From NCBI GenBank assembly GCA_045659745.1, contig JAZRCL010000003.1:1-26343 (forward strand): a stretch of 26,343 nucleotides of DNA. The letters run 5' to 3'. The translations under genes and the position numbers were made by a program. Below the pieces are notes generated by a model. The model ran no database searches. It was given only the letters and a program-made list of their open reading frames with translations, and was not told where the DNA came from. The stretch is from SVTX01 sp045659745 (GTDB lineage Bacteria; Bacillota; Clostridia; Oscillospirales; CAG-272). Positions 8,074 to 16,979 of the stretch are shown one piece after another. Position 1 is the first letter of the stretch. Each line of letters opens with the position of its first letter.

Positions 8074-11000
8074 ATGATGAAGCAAAAAACAATCAAACGA
8101 GTGGCGGTGTCGGTAATAGTCACCCTCCTTGTTTTGTCAATGACACTTGCAATATGCATCTCGCTTCTCAAGGAGGGTGCGACTGCGGCGGCAAACTCGT
8201 CGTATATTTCCCTGCTTGAGCAGAACATTGACACCAAGAAGGAAGAGTTTTACAACAATTCCGTCATTCAAAAGCTACCGGACACCGTTAAAGACACGGA
8301 CACCATCTCGCTTATAGTAGAGGTCAAGCAGGAACCCTTGCTTGATATCTATAAGAAGCTTGATACGGATATGACCTTTACCGAGTATGCCTCAACAGAT
8401 GAAGCAAATCAGGTAAGACATAATATCCAGAATCTTAAAAGCGAGCTTCTCTCCGACCTTGATAAAACCGGAATAGAATACGGCACAGGCGCATTCTACT
8501 CCTCTATTCTCAGCGGATTTGAGATAACAATCAAGGCTGCAAATTTCAAAGAGACTTGCGAGACCTTCGGTCAGCGCGCAAAAGTGATCGTTGGCGACGT
8601 CTACAAGCCTGCGGAGACTCAGCTTGTTGAAAACGCGGTTGACGTTTACGACACGGGTATCTTTGACAGCTCCGACTTCGGATACGACGGCACAGGTATG
8701 GTCGTGGCGGTTCTCGATACGGGTATCGACTACGGACACTCTGCGTTCTCGCTTGGCAACTTCACTGCGGACAGAGATAAGCTCGGCCTTACCTTTGAGC
8801 AGGTATCAGCCCTCATGGCGAGCCATTCCTTTGCTTCCGAGAGACTTTACCCCGGTCTTACCGCATCCGACGTTTACATAAACGAGAAGATTCCCTTCTC
8901 CTTCGACTACGCGGACTATGACCCCGACGTATTCCCGATAAAGAGTGACCACGGTACGCACGTTTCGGGTATTATCGCGGGTAAGGACGACACCATAACC
9001 GGTGTTGCGCCTAACGCACAGCTCGTTGAGATGAAGATATTCTCCGACGTTCAGGACTCGGCTATCTCGTCGTGGATTCTTACGGCAGTTGAGGACTGCG
9101 TGCTCCTTGGCGTTGACGTTATCAACATGTCTATCGGTACAAGCTGTGGCTTCAGCCGTGAGACAGACAAGGAAGCTATCTCGGGAGTTTACGAGAGAGT
9201 GCGTGAGACGGGTATCAGCCTTATTGTTGCCGCGTCAAACAGCTACAACTCTACGTACGGCTCGGAAAAGAACGGTAACCTTGGTCTTACCTCCAACCCC
9301 GACTCGGGCACGGTAGGCTCGCCCTCCACCTACGGCGGAGCGTTCTCTATTGCGTCTATCAGCGGTGTAAAGACTCCCTACCTTCTCCACGACGGTAAAA
9401 TAATTTACTTTAACGAGTCCACCGATAAGTACTCAGAGGAAAAGAACTTCCTTGACGATATACTTCCCGAAGGCACAGATGAGGCGGAAATTGAATACGT
9501 CACCATCCCCGGTGTAGGACGATATGCAGACTACACAGGATACGAGGATACCATAAAGGGCAAGATAGCGCTCATCAAGCGTGGTGATACCACCTTTGAA
9601 GAAAAAGCAAATATTGCCGAGGAAATGGGCGCGGCAGGTATTATTATTTACAACAACGTCTCTGGTGACATAAAAATGAACGTTGGATCTATCACGATCG
9701 CGGCGTGCTCTATAAGTCAGGACGACGGCGAGGCTCTCGCGGCTACGCCCACGGGCAAGATAAAGATAAGCCGTTCCCAGACTTCAGGTCCTTTCATGTC
9801 TGATTTCTCATCGTGGGGTCCCACTCCCGACCTCAAGATCAAGCCTGAGATTACCGCTCACGGTGGATCTATCCTTTCCTCTGTTCCCGGTCAGGCGTAT
9901 GACCGCATTTCCGGAACATCTATGGCTTGCCCCAATATCGCGGGCGCCACTGCTTTGCTTCGTCAGTACATTGTAAATAGATTCCCCTCTCTCGCTGAGG
10001 ACACAATCGAAAACAGAAAAGAGATCGCAAGAATTGCAAACAGTCTCTTTATGTCCACGGCAGATATTATAATAAATAAGAACGGCCTGCCCTATTCTAT
10101 AAGAAAACAGGGCGCAGGTCTTGCAAGCCTTGACAAGTCCGCAGCGACAAACGCTTATATCATCACTTATGATGAGAACGGAAATGCCATGGACAAGCCC
10201 AAGCTTGAGCTTGGCGACGATCCCGACAAGAAGGGTGTTTATACACTTAAATTCTCCGTATATAATTTTGGCACAACGACTCTGTCTTATGACATCTCCG
10301 CATACGTACTCACCGAGGGTGTAAGCGACACCAAAACTCACGACGGTAAAACCACCGTCACCGAGGAAGCATACTCCCTTGACGGCGCACAGATTATAGT
10401 AAGCTCTGCTTCTGCTAACGGCAACGTAATAAGCGTTAATGCAGGTCAGACTGTTGACGTGACGGTCACCATCACGCTCAGTGACTCGGACAAGACATAT
10501 CTTAATGAGTCGTTTGAAAACGGAATGTACGTTGAGGGCTTTGTAGTTCTCGATGCAATTGAGGAGGACTCGGTTGACCTCAGTGTTCCCTATCTTGCAT
10601 TCTACGGCGACTGGACTATTGCGCCCCTCTTTGATATCGACTATTTTGAGACTAACAAGGACGAGCTTGACGACTCCATAAGCCTTCTTGACAAAACTCT
10701 CCCCGATGCTTACGCTACCCGTCCCATAGGCGGACTCAGCAGTGACTACGTAAGCTATCTCGGCTCCTACTATTTCACTCAGGACCCCAATGCAACTCCT
10801 ATTGCGGCTGACAGAAAGTATATTTCTCTGTCCAATCAGGAGGATTGTGTAAACTCTCTCCGATTTGTTTGGGCAGGAATGCTCAGAGGTGCGTCCAAGA
10901 TAGAGATAACTATTACGGACGACGCCACAGGCGAGGTTGTATTCAGTAAGGTTGAAAACGATATCCGTAAATCCTACGGAGACGGAGGTTCTATATATCC

Positions 11001-14000
11001 CGCTAACGTGGAAATAGAATTCAGCGCGATTGAAAACAATCTCAAGAACAACACGTCATATACCGTCACTATGAAGGGTTATCTTGACGACGGAAACGAC
11101 GATTACACCGACGGTGGAAACGGTGAGGAAACAAACCTCAATAACGTATTCCAGTTCCCGCTCGTCACCGACTTCCAAGCCCCCGTTGTCACGGGCTGTG
11201 AGTTCTACACCGAATTTGACAACTCCTCAAAGGAAACAAAGCTGTTTGCAAAGATAGCCGTCTATGATAACCATTACTCTATGGCACTCCAGTCTGGATT
11301 TGTTTCCTACGATCCCACGGACGCGGAAATTCCTTTCACGCTCGAATCCTTCGACAAGTACCTCACTCCTATTTATTCCGAGGAAAACTCCACCACATAC
11401 GTTGTATACGAGCTTACGGATCACATTTACGATATAAAGAAAACCGCTTACAACAAGAATACGTTTACGGTTGCCGTGTACGACTACGCGCTCAACCAGG
11501 CAACGTACGAAATAGCTCTCCCCGACGAGATCCTCGATCTATACTTCGATTTTGAGGGTGATTCCAAGTACAATGCCGAGTCGGGTGTTCTCACGCTCAG
11601 CCCTAACGAGATCTACGAGCTTCGTCCCGCTATTTACCCCAGCACAGAGTGGACAGAGCTTCTTGAATATAGCGTCACGATTCCCGCCTCTGGTGAGGTT
11701 GCAAGAGTTGTAAACAATAAGCTCGTTGCAGTCGCCCCCGGAACGTGTCAGGTTATTGCTACGGCGCGTGATCCGATAACAAACAAACAAAAGCAGGCTC
11801 GCTTTATTGTCACCGTTCTTGGCGAGGGTGATCCCGGATACGTCAAGTACGATAAGACGGTCGCCGAGAACTTCTCGCTCACGGGATATTACGTCAACAA
11901 GGCGTACTATATGCTTGAGACTGAAGCTCGCGACATAGGCTCGACGGGAGACGGAATGAAGTTCAACGGAAACTATTACTCCCTGAAAATGTACCCCTCC
12001 GAGTCTGTGACACTCCAATATAAGCTTGACGCATACTATCCAAACGATACGGTAGTAGTATTCAAGTCAAGTAATGAAAATATCGTATCCGTTGATGAAA
12101 ACGGCAAGATACTCGCAAAATCCGAAGGCTTTGCTTCAATCTCGATTGACGTAATGCTGGACGGCAAGAGCACATATTACTCACAGTCCATAAATATCGA
12201 GATCAAGAATCCTTGGGTAAACAGCGGCCCCTCTCTTACTCACTACTACGGAAACGGCGGTACTGTCGAGTTCCCCGAAAGCGTTGCAGTGACAGAGATA
12301 GGTCAGTTTGCTTTCTCGAACTTTGATTATATAGCAAAGGATCCCACCGTTGACGTTATCAATGATGACTATCCCGAGCTTACCAAGATGTGGTATATCG
12401 GTGACGACACTATAGAGAAGGTCATCATACCCATCGGCGTTGAAAAGATAGGCTCGTTTGCATTTGCCGGTCTTACTGCCCTCAAGGAAGTCGTTATTCC
12501 CTACACGGTCACAATGATCGATCAGAATGCGTTCTACAATTGTCCGTCACTTACTACCATTTCCTATATGGATGAGGACGGCAATATAACTACGGGCAAC
12601 GGTCTCAGAGGCGTTAAGCTTATTAACCAGAGCGCGTTTGAAAATACAAATCTTAACGGAACGTATTATTTTGACAGCGCAGTCGCCATCGCAAGCTATG
12701 CGTTTATGGGCAACCGCAATCTCGACGGAGTTATCCTTGGCAAAACAACCGTTTCGGTAGGTAATTATGCGTTCGCGAACAATACCGACCTTGAGAAGCT
12801 TGAATTCAGAGTTGACAAGATCAAGCTTGGCGATGGCGCATTCTCGGGTTGCTCATCTCTTGAGGAGGTCAGCATCAATACCGACGTTATCCCCTCCCGC
12901 CTTTTCGACGGTGCATCCAAGCTTGAGAGCATAGTTATAGGTCCCGACGTTGCCGTAATAGGCGAATACGCGTTCTCGAGTACAAGCCTCTTTGATATTG
13001 AAATAACCTCGGCTAACAAGTATTTCGCCGTAGCCGATAAATGCATTACGAATAAGGCAGGAGATACGCTTATTCTTGCCTTGCCTACCATAACAGGTGA
13101 GTTCACTCTCAATAATTCCAACATAACCACAATAGGCTCAGGCGCGTTTGCAAATAACAAGAAGATAACGTCTGTTAACATTCCATCCGTCACGAAGGTT
13201 ATGGACTACGCGTTTGTGGGTTGCGAAAAGCTTTCACAGTTCACTCTCGGTACACTTACCGAAATAGGAAATTACGCATTCTACAATACCGCTATCTCTG
13301 TTCTTCCCTCTTTCGATGAGATTGATAGAATAGGTGACTATGCATTTGCAAGCACACCTATAAAGAACGTATCTATTCCTGACGGCGTTGAGATCGGACG
13401 CGGAGCGTTTGCAGAATGTCTTACGCTTGAGACAATCGTCATAGGCGATGACGTGACCATCGGCTCTTACGCGTTTGGAATTTCTACAAACGATCATACA
13501 GGAAACTGGTCTCTCGTAAAGGGTGAGGACGGATACTATCGCTACAAGTTCAATTCTCCCATTCACAGCCTTACAATAGGAAAGAACGCAGTTATCGGAA
13601 ACCGTGCGTTCTATAGTGCGTATGAGCTTGAGAGTGTCACTCTCGGTGAGGGCGCGACTATTGGAAGCTTTGCGTTCTACAATGCTTGCAGTCTTAAGAA
13701 TATTGATCTGTCCAAGGTCAAGTCTATCGGTGAGCAGGCATTCTCTGGTGACGTTTATAACGTATTTAAGAACAGCTCAGGTACTTCCGTTCTGATTGAG
13801 AATGATCAGTACGTTTACTCTTACTACGCTCCCCTATTTGATACGGTTATTCTTTCATCTGCAAAAGAAATTGGCGTTGGTGCATTTGCGGGATGCCAGA
13901 ATCTCTCGGGGGTTGATCTTGGTAAACTCGATAGAATACCCGACAGAGCGTTTATCGAATGTCCCGCTCTTGAGAGCATTGATCTTTCGGGAGTTATCTC

Positions 14001-16947
14001 TATAGGCTCTAACGCGTTTGCCGAGACGTCTCTTGAAGCAATAGACCTCTCCTCCGCTACCCAGATAGATAGCTATGCATTTGCATACTGCGATAAGCTT
14101 GTTTCCGTAATATTTAATCCCAACGGTGTTAGAGTTGATGAAGGCGCATTCTCTTACTGCTCAGATCTTGCAGCTCTTAAGGACCTTTGTGGAGCAACAT
14201 ACGTAGGTGATTACGCGTTTGCATACACGGCACTTACAGAGGCAGACCTTACGGGCGCTGCACATATCGGTACTAACGCGTTTATAAAGGATGTAATTAC
14301 AGAATTCAAGGTCACTCTCGGAGATAAGATAAGCTCGTTGGGTGACAATCCGTTTACTTTCTGTAAGCTCACTCCTTTCTCAACAAATGAGGTTATAGAG
14401 TTTAACGGAAAAGAGTATCTTGTTCCCACCACGACCTATGACGTAAACGAGCAGGTCAAGGTGATTAACGGTTCACTCTACGTTAAAGTAAATAACGGTC
14501 TTGTTCTTGTATGCTACGCAGGTGACACCGCTACAGAAACAGTAGCCGATAACACCGTAAGAATTTCTGCTTACGCATTTGCGGGCTCTGACGTCAAGAA
14601 CGTAATTCTTCCCTACACACTTAAGGCAATAGGACACAAGGCGTTCTTTGCTTGCAATAAGCTCAGCTCTGTGACCTTCACAAGCTACGAGGCTCCCGCA
14701 CTTGAGGAAGAATACGATTTCGAGTATTTCTATACATACGATAATATTCCCGCCACAGGCGAGTTCGGATTCTACGATACCGACGGCGTGACGGAAATAT
14801 ACAAGGACGGTCTTGGAATAGTTCCCTACTTTATGTGGAACGTATCCTCCCTCCCCAATAACTTCTTCTACGGCGCAAGCTTCGTTGACTACATCGGTCA
14901 TACAGACGGCTCGCTCACTATGATCCACCCCACAAACGGTCAGCATTACGAAACCTTTGTGACTGAGCAGTACTTTGATACGTTTATCAAGGGCGCGGCA
15001 GCGGCAGACGATATAACCCTTGCGGCTATCGCGGCTATTCAGAAGCTTCCTGCAAATGCGAGCGAGATAACTCTGGCTCACAAGGATCTTGTCGTTGCAG
15101 CAAGAGCGGCATACGACAGAATCGTCAGCGACGAGCAACGCGCTCTCGTTTCCGACTCCTTACTCACCATTCTTAAGAATGCCGAGCAAATGATCGAGGA
15201 CCTTGAGTACCTCGCAGGCGGAGACGACAACAGCAATATCAGCGGAAGCGACAGAAACAAGATTCAGACTGCACTTATGGTCCTCATAATAGTAGTTTCT
15301 GTACTTGCCCTGCTTGTAATTGCGCTCGCAGTAATATTCTTTATCTTCGTGCGAAAGATCAAGCGCGGACAGATTACAATTCAAGGTGCGCAAGTGACAA
15401 CCGTCATTAACGCTACTCCTGAAGATAAGTCCGATGATGCTGAGCAGGTTGTTGTAGCTCAATACGAAGAAAATACAGAGGCAGATGACGTGGCTGATAA
15501 CGTATCCGCGGAGGATATTCCCGAAATACCCTTTGAAAAGAAGGTATTTGACAAGCCCGTTGACTTTGACGATATTACGAAGGGCTACATCTCTGACGGA
15601 CGTCCCGAAAGAAGACGCAAGTTAATTCTTATCTGCTGCGCAGTGGCAGCTGCCGTTGCACTGACTGTCGGAGTAGTAGTTGCTATAATCAACGGCAACA
15701 AGAGCTATTTTGACACCTATGAAAAGGAAGGCTATACCGTGAGCGTCACCTTTGATACAAACGGCGGTACGTTTAAGGGTAGCGACTCCTCTATAATCGA
15801 CCTTTATAACCCTGCAAGCATCGGCGAGGACGGCTTGAAGCTTCTCGCTCCCGATGACGCAAGAAGAGATAAAAACAACATCATTCAGGTGACAAAGCCC
15901 GGCTATTTCCTTGCCGGATGGTACACCGAGAGAACTCCCATAGATGAAAACAATCCCGAGGCTGGCTACACCTATTCGGGCAAGTGGGATTTTGAGAATG
16001 ACAGAATCTCCATTGACGCAAACGCAGAATATTCTGCCAACAACAGTGTCCTCACTCTTTACGCGGCTTGGGTTCCCTACTACAACTTTGAAATTTATAC
16101 TCTCGACTCAGACGGAAACAGTTATCTGCTTTCTACTGTATCCGCTTTGAGCCTCACCATTCCCGAATGGCACGAGGGCGACGTATCACTCTCTATGGAT
16201 AACTTCCCCACAAGAGACGGATATACGCTTGATCCTGATTCTATCTGCTACCTTGATACTATGAAAAAGGTAGAAGCAACTGAAGATGGAAACAAAAAGA
16301 TCATCAAGGGTGAATGGGACGAGGCAACCGCAACGTCTCTCACACCTACAATAAAGCTCTATACCGAATGGCAGGAGGGCAAGATCTACAAGATCTACTC
16401 TGTGGAAGACCTGATCAAGAATGCCGATACAGATGGATATTACTATTTGTATTCCGATCTTGATTTCAGCGGCTCTGAATGGCCCTCTACCTTCCTCAAC
16501 GGCAAGTTTAACGGTAAGATCTTTGGCAACGGGCACAAGATCAGCAACATATCATTTGAGAGCACGTCCCGAAGCTCTCTTACAAACGGACTCTTTGCTT
16601 CTCTTGGCGAGGGTGCATATATTGAAAACGTTAAGTTTGAGAATATCACACATACCATTGACCTTATGGCAGTTGCACAGGATGCGACCTTTGGTCTTAT
16701 TGCAGGTACCGCAAACAACGGTGCAAGATTTGAGAACGTAAGCGTCAGCGGCAAGCTGGTATTCGGAGACAACTGCTCTGCTCTTGCGGGTAGCAACAAT
16801 TTCACCGTTAAGACTGTTATCGGTAACGGAGACGTGACCGGAATTAATGTTGACGAAATAACCGTTCAAAAGCAAAATGACGAAAATACGTCCTTTGAGC
16901 TTATAGTTGACGAGGACGGCGTCGTATCCATAATTTCGGGCAGTTAA
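8074..16947 (+). CDS. Giant cell-surface subtilisin-like (S8) protease with BspA-type LRRs and two TM segments (about 2957 aa)
   Basis: Cell-envelope serine protease of the lactocepin/C5a-peptidase type. The start at 8074 is preferred because AAAGG lies 12 bp upstream; an ATG at 8038 has no ribosome site and would add 12 residues. Numbered from 8074: signal peptide or anchor (about 8-30), I9-like propeptide (about 70-175), catalytic domain with Asp215 (VAVLDTGID), His293 (DHGTHVSG), oxyanion Asn389 (AASNS) and Ser616 (SGTSMACP). A PA insert lies at about 485-540, then an Fn3-like domain (about 720-860) and two Big2-type Ig domains (about 1185-1385). About 27 leucine-rich repeats span about 1390-2270, followed by a helical segment (about 2300-2370). 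A first TM (about 2401-2428), about 90 charged residues and a second TM (about 2517-2540) precede an InlB-type repeat (CVTFDTNGG-like start, ending TLYAAW) and GLUG-like repeats. No LPxTG motif. First gene of the peptide-uptake operon; its catalytic triad is intact. Confidence 0.9.
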   Translation: MMKQKTIKRVAVSVIVTLLVLSMTLAICISLLKEGATAAANSSYISLLEQNIDTKKEEFYNNSVIQKLPDTVKDTDTISLIVEVKQEPLLDIYKKLDTDMTFTEYASTDEANQVRHNIQNLKSELLSDLDKTGIEYGTGAFYSSILSGFEITIKAANFKETCETFGQRAKVIVGDVYKPAETQLVENAVDVYDTGIFDSSDFGYDGTGMVVAVLDTGIDYGHSAFSLGNFTADRDKLGLTFEQVSALMASHSFASERLYPGLTASDVYINEKIPFSFDYADYDPDVFPIKSDHGTHVSGIIAGKDDTITGVAPNAQLVEMKIFSDVQDSAISSWILTAVEDCVLLGVDVINMSIGTSCGFSRETDKEAISGVYERVRETGISLIVAASNSYNSTYGSEKNGNLGLTSNPDSGTVGSPSTYGGAFSIASISGVKTPYLLHDGKIIYFNESTDKYSEEKNFLDDILPEGTDEAEIEYVTIPGVGRYADYTGYEDTIKGKIALIKRGDTTFEEKANIAEEMGAAGIIIYNNVSGDIKMNVGSITIAACSISQDDGEALAATPTGKIKISRSQTSGPFMSDFSSWGPTPDLKIKPEITAHGGSILSSVPGQAYDRISGTSMACPNIAGATALLRQYIVNRFPSLAEDTIENRKEIARIANSLFMSTADIIINKNGLPYSIRKQGAGLASLDKSAATNAYIITYDENGNAMDKPKLELGDDPDKKGVYTLKFSVYNFGTTTLSYDISAYVLTEGVSDTKTHDGKTTVTEEAYSLDGAQIIVSSASANGNVISVNAGQTVDVTVTITLSDSDKTYLNESFENGMYVEGFVVLDAIEEDSVDLSVPYLAFYGDWTIAPLFDIDYFETNKDELDDSISLLDKTLPDAYATRPIGGLSSDYVSYLGSYYFTQDPNATPIAADRKYISLSNQEDCVNSLRFVWAGMLRGASKIEITITDDATGEVVFSKVENDIRKSYGDGGSIYPANVEIEFSAIENNLKNNTSYTVTMKGYLDDGNDDYTDGGNGEETNLNNVFQFPLVTDFQAPVVTGCEFYTEFDNSSKETKLFAKIAVYDNHYSMALQSGFVSYDPTDAEIPFTLESFDKYLTPIYSEENSTTYVVYELTDHIYDIKKTAYNKNTFTVAVYDYALNQATYEIALPDEILDLYFDFEGDSKYNAESGVLTLSPNEIYELRPAIYPSTEWTELLEYSVTIPASGEVARVVNNKLVAVAPGTCQVIATARDPITNKQKQARFIVTVLGEGDPGYVKYDKTVAENFSLTGYYVNKAYYMLETEARDIGSTGDGMKFNGNYYSLKMYPSESVTLQYKLDAYYPNDTVVVFKSSNENIVSVDENGKILAKSEGFASISIDVMLDGKSTYYSQSINIEIKNPWVNSGPSLTHYYGNGGTVEFPESVAVTEIGQFAFSNFDYIAKDPTVDVINDDYPELTKMWYIGDDTIEKVIIPIGVEKIGSFAFAGLTALKEVVIPYTVTMIDQNAFYNCPSLTTISYMDEDGNITTGNGLRGVKLINQSAFENTNLNGTYYFDSAVAIASYAFMGNRNLDGVILGKTTVSVGNYAFANNTDLEKLEFRVDKIKLGDGAFSGCSSLEEVSINTDVIPSRLFDGASKLESIVIGPDVAVIGEYAFSSTSLFDIEITSANKYFAVADKCITNKAGDTLILALPTITGEFTLNNSNITTIGSGAFANNKKITSVNIPSVTKVMDYAFVGCEKLSQFTLGTLTEIGNYAFYNTAISVLPSFDEIDRIGDYAFASTPIKNVSIPDGVEIGRGAFAECLTLETIVIGDDVTIGSYAFGISTNDHTGNWSLVKGEDGYYRYKFNSPIHSLTIGKNAVIGNRAFYSAYELESVTLGEGATIGSFAFYNACSLKNIDLSKVKSIGEQAFSGDVYNVFKNSSGTSVLIENDQYVYSYYAPLFDTVILSSAKEIGVGAFAGCQNLSGVDLGKLDRIPDRAFIECPALESIDLSGVISIGSNAFAETSLEAIDLSSATQIDSYAFAYCDKLVSVIFNPNGVRVDEGAFSYCSDLAALKDLCGATYVGDYAFAYTALTEADLTGAAHIGTNAFIKDVITEFKVTLGDKISSLGDNPFTFCKLTPFSTNEVIEFNGKEYLVPTTTYDVNEQVKVINGSLYVKVNNGLVLVCYAGDTATETVADNTVRISAYAFAGSDVKNVILPYTLKAIGHKAFFACNKLSSVTFTSYEAPALEEEYDFEYFYTYDNIPATGEFGFYDTDGVTEIYKDGLGIVPYFMWNVSSLPNNFFYGASFVDYIGHTDGSLTMIHPTNGQHYETFVTEQYFDTFIKGAAAADDITLAAIAAIQKLPANASEITLAHKDLVVAARAAYDRIVSDEQRALVSDSLLTILKNAEQMIEDLEYLAGGDDNSNISGSDRNKIQTALMVLIIVVSVLALLVIALAVIFFIFVRKIKRGQITIQGAQVTTVINATPEDKSDDAEQVVVAQYEENTEADDVADNVSAEDIPEIPFEKKVFDKPVDFDDITKGYISDGRPERRRKLILICCAVAAAVALTVGVVVAIINGNKSYFDTYEKEGYTVSVTFDTNGGTFKGSDSSIIDLYNPASIGEDGLKLLAPDDARRDKNNIIQVTKPGYFLAGWYTERTPIDENNPEAGYTYSGKWDFENDRISIDANAEYSANNSVLTLYAAWVPYYNFEIYTLDSDGNSYLLSTVSALSLTIPEWHEGDVSLSMDNFPTRDGYTLDPDSICYLDTMKKVEATEDGNKKIIKGEWDEATATSLTPTIKLYTEWQEGKIYKIYSVEDLIKNADTDGYYYLYSDLDFSGSEWPSTFLNGKFNGKIFGNGHKISNISFESTSRSSLTNGLFASLGEGAYIENVKFENITHTIDLMAVAQDATFGLIAGTANNGARFENVSVSGKLVFGDNCSALAGSNNFTVKTVIGNGDVTGINVDEITVQKQNDENTSFELIVDEDGVVSIISGS
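12226..14900 (+). repeat. BspA-type leucine-rich repeat array within the giant protease
   Basis: About 27 units of roughly 22-30 residues with the recurring pattern I..(Y/G)AF.(N/G)C..L..(V/I).(I/L)....I, typical of LRR_5/BspA repeats of bacterial surface proteins that bind host or dietary proteins. Units have diverged at the DNA level apart from recurrent GCGTTTGC/GCATTC codons for the Ala-Phe core, so the array is old rather than recently amplified. A few units are irregular (for example RLFDGA and NPFTFC). Confidence 0.85.
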
Positions 16948-16979
16948 AATTTATGTATATTAAAGAAAGAAGGCAGAAA

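Noticed and set aside
8392..15462. Several long open frames antisense to the giant protease gene, such as 9808-10341, 11539-12018 and 14473-15138 on the minus strand
   Set aside because: They lie opposite a continuous gene with clear domains throughout, lack ribosome sites and show no recognisable protein features; they reflect codon bias on the other strand.
15282..15690. Stop codon or frameshift separating two genes inside the 8.9-kb frame
   Set aside because: The frame is open and codon use is similar across the two membrane segments, with no internal ribosome site plus ATG that clearly begins a second gene.
8038..16947. LPxTG-type sortase anchoring of the giant protease
   Set aside because: No LPxTG-like motif was seen near the C-terminus; anchoring seems to be by the two hydrophobic spans.
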